Assembly (NCBI GenBank): GCA_012719555.1
Contig: JAAYAE010000312.1
Coordinates: 1 to 10,964 of the forward strand
Origin: Acholeplasmataceae bacterium
Lineage (GTDB): Bacteria > Bacillota > Negativicutes > Acidaminococcales > Acidaminococcaceae
Direction of reading: 5' to 3'
DNA length: 10,964 nt
The notes below the pieces were generated by a model. That model saw only the letters and a program-made list of their open reading frames with translations. It did not search any database and was not told where the DNA came from. Each line of letters begins with the position of its first letter. The first letter of the stretch is position 1. Shown piece by piece: positions 6,879 to 10,964 of this stretch. The position numbers and the translations under genes were made by a program.

Positions 6879-8326
6879 TTTTTCACCACTTGTATTCTTT
6901 CCAAGCTACTATCTCGTGGCCCGCTTACCGGTATTCCTGCCGCTTTAAGCTCTTGACAATAGGAGATAATTTCTTCTGTTATTTCTTCTCCCGGTACCAC
7001 AACCGGTATACCAGGGGGGTAAAAGCTGATTTGTTCTGCAGAAATTTCTCCTGCAGCTTCTGCAAACAGGCATTCTTTTTTGAAAGCGTAAAAAGCTACA
7101 CGAGGCAATAAAACTTGGCGAGGCAAGGGTAAAATACTATTTTCCAGCTTATTTACCTCTCGATGCAAGGCCCCTAACATCATAAACGTTAGGACTATTT
7201 TACCTATTACATCATCTATTTCTTGGTTATCATCAGCATAAGTCAGCAAGAACAAAAGATTATCTCTATCAACCAATTCCACAGCAATACCTGCGCGTCT
7301 TAATTCTTCTCCTGCATAAACACCACTAAAACCCAGTTCACGCACATTTACTGTTACTTTCGTAGTATCTAGACCAACAACGCCACCTTGACCAATAATG
7401 CTTTGTTTTAAAACTTTAAGCTGAGGGATTTTCTCTAAAGCAATCCGTAATTTATCGGCAACTTTTACTGCCCGTTCCACTAAGACTTTCCCCTCTGTAG
7501 CCATTTGACTACGGGCACAATCTAAAGAGGCCAGGAGTAAATAATTTGGGCTGGTAGTAGTAAGCAAACTCATAGCTGCTGCCACTTGTTGCCGCTCTAC
7601 CCGCTTACCCCTAATATGTAACATGGAGCACTGTGTCAACGCTCCCAAAAGTTTATGCGTACTTTGTGCAACTACATCAGCCCCACACTGCAAAGCTGAA
7701 GGCGGTAACAGTGGTGAAAAGCCCAAATGAGCCCCGTGGGCCTCATCTACTAGCAGTAGTGCCCCGTGTTCATGGGCTACTTTAGCAATGGCCGGTAAAT
7801 CAGCAACCATTCCGTAATAATTGGGACTAGTAATAAGTACCGCTGCAATATATGTTTGTGCTATTAGCATCTTTTCAATATCTTCAACTGTAACCTGTAA
7901 ACTAAGAGACCACGCTTCACTATAAGCAGGTAAAACGTACACTGGCCGCAATCCGCCTAAAATCAATCCTCCTATAACCGAACGATGGGTATTACGGGGC
8001 ACTAAAATTTTATCACCGGGAACTAACGTTCCTATGAGCATAGCATGAATGGCACCCGTAGTACCATTGGGAGCAAAGAATGTAGCGTCAGCACCATAAA
8101 GCTTGGCAGCAAGCTCCTGTGCCTCTTGCAGGCACCCTTGTGGATTATGAAGATCGTCTAGTTCTGACATTAAAGAAACATCACTGGTCAACGCCGTATC
8201 TCCCATTAGCGCCGATAAAGTCTCATCGGCACCACGGCCCCCTTTATGCCCGGGGGTATGAAAAGGATATACGTGAGCTTTTCTATATTTTTCTATTGCC
8301 TCACATAAAGGTTTATAATTATCCAA
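6875..8326 (-). CDS. yaaO: Orn/Lys/Arg decarboxylase-family PLP enzyme (YaaO-like, short form)
   Basis: A 483-residue fold-type I PLP enzyme of the short Orn/Lys/Arg decarboxylase family (YaaO/SpeA-like), without the N-terminal receiver-like wing domain of the long enterobacterial enzymes. Visible motifs are FHTPGHKGG (22-30), DDLHNPQG (57-64), the PLP-stacking histidine H114 in RNTHRSV, D194 and H197 in LLVDEAHGAHLGF, and the Schiff-base lysine K225 in STHKLLG; a smaller C-terminal domain follows. The substrate cannot be read from sequence. Arginine or lysine is plausible, and no spermidine synthase or agmatinase gene is nearby. The start is set at TTG (8326) because GGAGGA lies 6 nt upstream; a GTG at 8350 is in frame but would place that motif inside the gene and has its own GGAG only 4 nt away. 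It is the first gene of the operon, ahead of tmk as in B. subtilis. Confidence 0.9.
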   Translation of the reverse strand: MDNYKPLCEAIEKYRKAHVYPFHTPGHKGGRGADETLSALMGDTALTSDVSLMSELDDLHNPQGCLQEAQELAAKLYGADATFFAPNGTTGAIHAMLIGTLVPGDKILVPRNTHRSVIGGLILGGLRPVYVLPAYSEAWSLSLQVTVEDIEKMLIAQTYIAAVLITSPNYYGMVADLPAIAKVAHEHGALLLVDEAHGAHLGFSPLLPPSALQCGADVVAQSTHKLLGALTQCSMLHIRGKRVERQQVAAAMSLLTTTSPNYLLLASLDCARSQMATEGKVLVERAVKVADKLRIALEKIPQLKVLKQSIIGQGGVVGLDTTKVTVNVRELGFSGVYAGEELRRAGIAVELVDRDNLLFLLTYADDNQEIDDVIGKIVLTFMMLGALHREVNKLENSILPLPRQVLLPRVAFYAFKKECLFAEAAGEISAEQISFYPPGIPVVVPGEEITEEIISYCQELKAAGIPVSGPRDSSLERIQVVKK

Positions 8327-8328
8327 TA

Positions 8329-8346
8329 CTATTCCTCCACTTGCAT
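8329..8346 (-). other. Possible five-codon leader minicistron ahead of yaaO
   Basis: ATG CAA GTG GAG GAA TAG (peptide MQVEE), with GGAG 6 nt upstream. Its codons contain the yaaO ribosome binding site, and its stop ends 2 nt before the yaaO TTG. Translation of it would deliver ribosomes to, or mask, the yaaO start. It may be chance. Confidence 0.2.
8333..8338 (-). promoter_or_regulatory. Ribosome binding site deciding the yaaO TTG start
   Basis: GGAGGA followed by 6 nt and TTG at 8326-8324. It is the best Shine-Dalgarno match in the leader and the main argument for a TTG start. Confidence 0.75.
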
Positions 8347-8369
8347 ACACTACTCCAGTTTATCTATAT

Positions 8370-8397
8370 ATTTTAGCACATATTGTGGTTTTGTCAC
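8370..8397 (-). promoter_or_regulatory. Probable sigma-A promoter of the yaaO-tatD operon
   Basis: -10 TAAAAT (8370-8375) preceded by TGC, an extended -10, with a -35-like GTGACA (8392-8397) at 16 bp. TTGTGA at 18 bp is an alternative. It is the only clear promoter before the operon and abuts the terminator of the preceding gene. Confidence 0.6.
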
Positions 8398-8399
8398 AA
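8383..8399. promoter_or_regulatory. Inverted repeat TTGTG-N7-CACAA over the yaaO -35 region
   Basis: A 17-bp dyad with perfect 5-bp arms (8383-8387 and 8395-8399) that covers the -35 element, a usual place for a repressor site. It resembles Rex or CRP/FNR-type half sites, but the spacing does not fit any of them exactly. Confidence 0.3.
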
Positions 8400-8428
8400 C
8401 AAAAACCCCAAGATATTATCTTGGGGTT
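8398..8428 (-). terminator. Intrinsic terminator after the hydroxyacid dehydrogenase gene
   Basis: On the minus strand AACCCCAAG pairs perfectly with CTTGGGGTT around a 7-nt AT loop (the palindrome spans 8404-8428), and the arm runs directly into a T-rich tail. It lies about 100 nt after the dehydrogenase stop and just before the yaaO promoter, so it separates the two transcription units. Confidence 0.9.
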
Positions 8429-8529
8429 ACAGCATTTTTACTACACAACAACTCTTATTCTAATTTTGGTTTTATTTGCGAATATTACGTCCTCAATTTA
8501 TTATTTTCCTACAGTAAAAACCTGCACTA

Positions 8530-9489
8530 TTAATTAACCGGCCACTTAGGTGCTCTTCCCTCCAACACGTCAACTATCTGCTGCGCAGTGCTCAAGCTCG
8601 TTCGTTTCATGGCGTCAACTGTAAGTCCTGCAGAATGTGGTGTAACCACAACATTATTCATTTTAAGCAAAGGATTATCAATGTCTGGTGGTTCAGAATC
8701 AAAAACATCTGTAGCAGCAGCCCTAAGCAGATTATCTTGTAAGGCCTTTATAAAATCAGCTTCAATAACAATATCTCCTCTGGCAATATTTATAAAGCAT
8801 GCACTCTTTTTCATGTTTTTAAAATCATTATAGGTGAAGCTATATTTGGTTTCAGGCGTAGACGGCATTGCCAAAACTAAAAAATCAGCTTGTTTAAGCA
8901 TTTCTTCTTTTCCTATTGCCACAAAAGTATTACCTTCGCTTACTGTTCCCGGCACAAGGTGCCTGGAATAACCCAAAACTTTCATGCCAAAACCTTTGGC
9001 CGCTATTTCTGCCAAAGCACTGCCAATATGTCCACAACCCATAATTCCAAGGACTTTACCCCTTAGCTCCGTAAAATCTTTGATATCATTTCTAACACCA
9101 AAATTTCCTTTTCTAAATTGGACAGCAACCTCTTCATATCTTCTAGCACAAGCCATTATAAGAAACATAGCATGTTCTGCCACGGATATAAAGTTGCCGT
9201 CCGGTACATACACAACTTGTATTTTTTTCTCCGTGGCATGTGCTACATCTATACTGTCATATCCTACCCCGTGTTTAGCAACTACTTTTATTGTGCTAGC
9301 ACCATCCATCATTGCTGCTGTAATCTTATTATTTCTAGCACATAAAGTATCCGGTTGTATTTTATGTATTTCCTCCACAATTTCGGCCTCATTTTTGCCC
9401 TGGCTAATGTATAAATCGCAATTATGTTCCTGAAAATACACTTTTCCTTCATTAGATATATCCTGCAAAAGTAAAATCTTAAATGCCAT
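8530..9489 (-). CDS. D-isomer-specific 2-hydroxyacid dehydrogenase (phosphoglycerate dehydrogenase-like)
   Basis: 319 residues from the ATG at 9489. The family interconverts 2-keto acids and D-2-hydroxy acids with NAD(P)H. The catalytic triad is present: R237 (NIARGDIV), E266 (FDSEPP) and H285 (TPHSAGLT). The Rossmann motif is GxGxxG at G151-G156 (GIMGCGHIG), and AKHGVGYDSIDV is the substrate-domain signature. After strand beta-2 the sequence is Y174-S175-R176 rather than an acidic residue, which hints at NADP(H). It is close in length to glyoxylate/hydroxypyruvate reductases and short SerA-like proteins; no ACT domain follows, so it is not a full-length regulated SerA. The start is chosen by GGGAGGG 6 nt upstream; an ATG 15 codons earlier lies upstream of that motif. 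It has its own promoter and terminator. Physiological substrate unknown. Confidence 0.9.
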   Translation of the reverse strand: MAFKILLLQDISNEGKVYFQEHNCDLYISQGKNEAEIVEEIHKIQPDTLCARNNKITAAMMDGASTIKVVAKHGVGYDSIDVAHATEKKIQVVYVPDGNFISVAEHAMFLIMACARRYEEVAVQFRKGNFGVRNDIKDFTELRGKVLGIMGCGHIGSALAEIAAKGFGMKVLGYSRHLVPGTVSEGNTFVAIGKEEMLKQADFLVLAMPSTPETKYSFTYNDFKNMKKSACFINIARGDIVIEADFIKALQDNLLRAAATDVFDSEPPDIDNPLLKMNNVVVTPHSAGLTVDAMKRTSLSTAQQIVDVLEGRAPKWPVN

Positions 9490-9495
9490 TATTTG

Positions 9496-9502
9496 CCCTC
9501 CC
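9496..9502 (-). promoter_or_regulatory. Ribosome binding site deciding the dehydrogenase start
   Basis: GGGAGGG 6 nt upstream of the ATG at 9489. It rules against the in-frame ATG at 9534, which also lies within a few bases of the predicted transcription start. Confidence 0.75.
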
Positions 9503-9532
9503 ATAGACTGACTTTTTGTGTTGTAATTTAAC

Positions 9533-9561
9533 ATAATTATAATTCAGCCGAAAATAATTGT
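9533..9561. promoter_or_regulatory. Candidate operator dyad in the dehydrogenase promoter
   Basis: Inverted repeat with arms 9533-9540 (ATAATTAT) and 9554-9561 (ATAATTGT), 7 of 8 positions complementary, 13-bp spacer. The arms sit over the -10 and the edge of the -35. The same arrangement recurs at 10619-10647 with perfect arms. Confidence 0.4.
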
Positions 9562-9564
9562 AAA
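9536..9564 (-). promoter_or_regulatory. Sigma-A promoter of the dehydrogenase gene
   Basis: -35 TTTACA (9559-9564), 17-bp spacer, perfect -10 TATAAT (9536-9541). The predicted transcript begins near 9529, giving a leader of about 40 nt. Confidence 0.8.
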
Positions 9565-9733
9565 CATATTTCACAATGCCTAAAAAACCGTTCTTTGCTA
9601 TAACAAAACCTCTCAGAACAACACTGTCCATTATTGGCGCAAAATTTTTCTGGCAGGCACATTCTTTAACATTAACACGAGGCCTTTATTAAACTTCTTC
9701 ATTCTTTTTATTCACTAGGTAAACCGGTAAACT

Positions 9734-10558
9734 CTAAAATATAAGTTTATCTCCTGTTGCCAAATAAGAAATTTTGTCTCCCATGGTCATTTTCAATTTT
9801 CTATATGCTTCTATTCCTGTACAGTGGAAGGTGTAATATTTTGTTTCATACGAATTCAAACATTCTGCTACTCCGGCAATAAGCTCGTCTGCTTCGCATT
9901 GTCCTGTACTTGGGTTTGACAAATGGAACCCCCCGATAACAGCGTCCAGCGGTCCACCTGCCAACTCCATTGCTCTTGCCATAATATTAACTATGCCACG
10001 GTGAGCACAGCCTGTTATTAAAATTTTTTCCCCTTTTTCCGTAAGCAATAAATTTTGTTCATGTTCAAAAGAATCTTTAACATATTCATTGTGGTTTTGG
10101 ACTAGAAGTGAATTGTTGGCCACAGAACAAAGTTGTTTTTTATCAACTGAAGAAAAAAGCAAAAGGCCCTCATCCAGCTGCCAGTCACCTTTAGTGCAAA
10201 TTATTTTTGGTTCCTTCATTATTTGTGGAGAAATACCTATTTCAGCTATTTTATCCTGATCCCGACGAGCGTAGTGTCCTTCGTCAGCTTTTTCATGAAT
10301 ATAAATATTGGCATTTTTATTAAGTTCTAGAAAGGCCGGCAGACCACCACCATGATCCGAGTGACCATGAGAGAGAATCCCTATATCAACGAGGGATAAA
10401 TCAACACCCATTTTGTGAGCATTTTCTAAAAAGATAGTGCTTCCGCCCATATCAAATAATATTTTATGCTTTCCCGTTTCAATATAAAGACTTAGTCCAT
10501 GCTCGCAAGCAAAATCTGATGAACAGGTCCTGTTTTCTACCAAAACTTTGATTTCCAT
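9734..10558 (-). CDS. Metallo-beta-lactamase-fold hydrolase (COG1237 type)
   Basis: 274 residues, cytoplasmic, no signal peptide. Metal ligands of the fold are visible: HxHxDH in LSHGHSDHGGGL (H64, H66, D68, H69), H186 in ITGCAHRG and H212 in GGFHL; H245 in FHCTG is near the C-terminus. SFEHEQNLLL before the ITGCAHRGI block and the CTG..A ending are typical of COG1237. Members are often annotated as a dihydropterin ribofuranosylaminobenzene phosphate synthase after an archaeal methanopterin enzyme, but there is no sign of that pathway here, so the substrate should be treated as unknown. AAGGAGG lies 6 nt before the ATG. Its promoter closely resembles that of the downstream dehydrogenase gene. 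No convincing terminator lies in the 244-nt gap after it, so some readthrough into the dehydrogenase gene is possible. Confidence 0.85.
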   Translation of the reverse strand: MEIKVLVENRTCSSDFACEHGLSLYIETGKHKILFDMGGSTIFLENAHKMGVDLSLVDIGILSHGHSDHGGGLPAFLELNKNANIYIHEKADEGHYARRDQDKIAEIGISPQIMKEPKIICTKGDWQLDEGLLLFSSVDKKQLCSVANNSLLVQNHNEYVKDSFEHEQNLLLTEKGEKILITGCAHRGIVNIMARAMELAGGPLDAVIGGFHLSNPSTGQCEADELIAGVAECLNSYETKYYTFHCTGIEAYRKLKMTMGDKISYLATGDKLIF

Positions 10559-10564
10559 TCCTTA

Positions 10565-10571
10565 CCTCCTT
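10565..10571 (-). promoter_or_regulatory. Consensus ribosome binding site of the hydrolase gene
   Basis: AAGGAGG 6 nt before the ATG at 10558; the strongest Shine-Dalgarno in the right half of the window, suggesting efficient translation. Confidence 0.85.
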
Positions 10572-10618
10572 GTTCTTTTTGGGAGACTTCACAAAGGCAA
10601 TTTTTATTTAAACTTAGC

Positions 10619-10647
10619 ACAATTATAATTCGATAAAAAATAATTGT
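10619..10647. promoter_or_regulatory. Candidate operator dyad in the hydrolase promoter
   Basis: Perfect 8-bp inverted repeat, ACAATTAT at 10619-10626 and ATAATTGT at 10640-10647, separated by 13 bp. Arm centres are 21 bp apart, two helical turns, so both arms face the same side of DNA. They overlap the -10 and the edge of the -35. Confidence 0.45.
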
Positions 10648-10650
10648 AAA
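10622..10650 (-). promoter_or_regulatory. Sigma-A promoter of the hydrolase gene
   Basis: -35 TTTACA (10645-10650), 17-bp spacer, perfect -10 TATAAT (10622-10627). The predicted leader is about 57 nt. Confidence 0.8.
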
Positions 10651-10691
10651 TACAGTGCTAAATGCCATTTAAAACACTTACGTTGTAAAGC

Positions 10692-10721
10692 AAAAAGCTC
10701 TCAGGGAAAAAACCTGAGAGC
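10692..10721 (-). terminator. Intrinsic terminator of the tRNA-Thr gene
   Basis: GCTCTCAGG pairs with CCTGAGAGC (arms 10713-10721 and 10697-10705, perfect 9 bp, 7-nt loop) and is followed by five T on the minus strand (10692-10696). It begins 13 nt after the tRNA 3' end. Confidence 0.92.
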
Positions 10722-10733
10722 CTAACTTTCAAC

Positions 10734-10809
10734 TGGAGCTACTAATAGGATTCGAACCTACGACCCTCTCATTACGAATGAGATGCTCTACCAACTGAGC
10801 TATAGTAGC
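10734..10809 (-). tRNA. tRNA-Thr (anticodon CGT)
   Basis: A 76-nt gene that folds as a complete cloverleaf. The acceptor stem GCTACTA/TAGTAGC is perfect. The D arm is GCTCAGTTGGTAGAGC. The anticodon stem TCTCA/TGAGA encloses the loop TTCGTAA, anticodon CGT, which reads the threonine codon ACG. The variable loop is 5 nt and the T arm is GTAGG-TTCGAAT-CCTAT. The discriminator base is T and CCA is encoded. It stands alone with its own promoter and terminator. Confidence 0.97.
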
Positions 10810-10824
10810 ATTGGTAACTTTAAT

Positions 10825-10853
10825 ATTGTACCACTTGTTAATTTTCTGTGCAA
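10825..10853 (-). promoter_or_regulatory. Promoter of the tRNA-Thr gene
   Basis: -35 TTGCAC (10848-10853), 17-bp spacer, -10 TACAAT (10825-10830). The predicted start is about 9 nt before the tRNA 5' end. Confidence 0.75.
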
Positions 10854-10875
10854 TATATATCGTGTAACCCAGTAT

Positions 10876-10964
10876 TTAAGCCATTTTCATAATTTGCGAT
10901 TTTGTTATGCTACCATAGTTTTCAAGCTTAATAATTAATGTAACAAGCTCAGACAACTTATCAA
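10876..10964 (-). CDS. C-terminal end of an unidentified gene (partial)
   Basis: An open frame of 28 complete codons enters from the right edge and ends at TAA (10876-10878), reading DKLSELVTLIIKLENYGSITKSQIMKMA at its C-terminus (in blocks: DKLSELVTLI, IKLENYGSIT, KSQIMKMA). The composition looks like a helical protein tail, and the stop lies just before the tRNA promoter, a sensible gene end. A frame this short could be open by chance. I do not recognise the family, and I see no terminator between this stop and the tRNA promoter. Confidence 0.4.
   Translation of the reverse strand, partial: DKLSELVTLIIKLENYGSITKSQIMKMA

Larger units (their letters stand above)
9525..9580 (-). repeat. Promoter-bearing repeat, copy 1 (upstream of dehydrogenase)
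   Basis: This 56-nt segment aligns without gaps to 10611-10666, with 42 of 56 identical positions, including exact runs of 14 nt over the -35 and 10 nt over the -10 in the same register. CTCTCAG follows at a similar offset beyond both copies (9610 and 10698), so the duplication may once have been longer. Confidence 0.6.
10611..10666 (-). repeat. Promoter-bearing repeat, copy 2 (upstream of hydrolase)
   Basis: Partner of 9525-9580 (75% identical, ungapped). This copy has the perfect version of the inverted repeat. It lies between the tRNA-Thr terminator and the hydrolase leader. Confidence 0.6.

Noticed and set aside
8327..8350. GTG at 8350 as the yaaO start, extending the protein by eight residues
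   Set aside because: GGAG lies only 2 nt upstream of this GTG, too close to act as its ribosome binding site, while GGAGGA at proper spacing precedes the TTG at 8326. Kept as a fallback only.
8431..8529. A short gene or regulatory RNA between the dehydrogenase stop and its terminator
   Set aside because: The stretch is AT-rich without an open frame, ribosome binding site or stable structure; it is read as 3' untranslated sequence.
8984..9433. A 149-codon plus-strand open frame opposite the dehydrogenase gene
   Set aside because: It mirrors codons of a clearly conserved enzyme on the minus strand and has no recognisable motif. Other plus-strand frames (for example 2712-3149, 3159-3461, 3911-4198) are rejected for the same reason.
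9581..9733. A terminator or small RNA after the MBL hydrolase gene
   Set aside because: The best hairpin (GTTCT...AGAAC followed by T-rich sequence near 9581-9617) has only five pairs and a long loop. A tandem GTTTACC/GGTTTACC near 9718-9733 is too short to interpret.
1..10964. A novel defence, mobile or multi-gene system
   Set aside because: No repeats of CRISPR type, transposase, integrase, toxin-antitoxin pair or phage gene is visible. All genes but the partial right-edge frame belong to known housekeeping or enzyme families.

Overview
The window is ordinary-looking chromosome from an AT-rich, low-GC Gram-positive-type bacterium (Bacillota; Clostridia or Negativicutes are the best guesses, and the sequence alone does not decide). 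The reasons are the block yaaO-tmk-holB-ricT-yabB/trmN6-rsmI-metG-tatD, which matches the order of the origin-proximal yaaO-tmk...yabD region of Bacillus subtilis; the presence of ricT; strong AGGAGG ribosome binding sites; and sigma-A type promoters. Every gene I can support lies on the minus strand, so transcription runs from high to low coordinates.

Right end (10964 to about 10692): the last codons of an unidentified gene enter the window, followed by a tRNA-Thr(CGT) gene with its own promoter, encoded CCA and a strong intrinsic terminator. Middle right (10666 to 8398): two single-gene units follow. The first is a metallo-beta-lactamase-fold hydrolase of the COG1237 type. The second is a D-isomer-specific 2-hydroxyacid dehydrogenase, which ends at an intrinsic terminator. 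These two genes are driven by strikingly similar promoters. A 56-bp segment (9525-9580 and 10611-10666) is 75% identical without gaps and carries a -35/-10 pair with 17-bp spacing plus an inverted repeat of 8-bp arms placed over both promoter elements. This is the best candidate in the window for undescribed regulation.

Left (8397 to 9): an operon of about 8.3 kb has a promoter just behind the previous terminator and ends at a hairpin next to tatD. It encodes a short fold-I PLP decarboxylase (yaaO), thymidylate kinase, DNA polymerase III delta', RicT, a TrmN6-like tRNA methyltransferase, RsmI, methionyl-tRNA synthetase and TatD nuclease. The genes combine DNA precursor supply and replication with RNA maturation and translation. 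Six of seven junctions are ATGA overlaps or gaps of 1-2 nt, so translation is probably coupled. The 63-nt gap between tmk and holB is the exception.

I corrected five starts from Shine-Dalgarno position: yaaO at a TTG, ricT at a GTG, and holB, rsmI and the dehydrogenase at internal ATGs. Compared with B. subtilis, the genes usually found between tmk and trmN6/rsmI (darA/yaaQ, yaaR, yabA, yazA) are absent. I found no CRISPR, insertion sequence, phage or defence gene, and no convincing new multi-gene system. The second-look items are the paired operators, a cysteine-rich insertion in RicT, and details at the yaaO 5' end.
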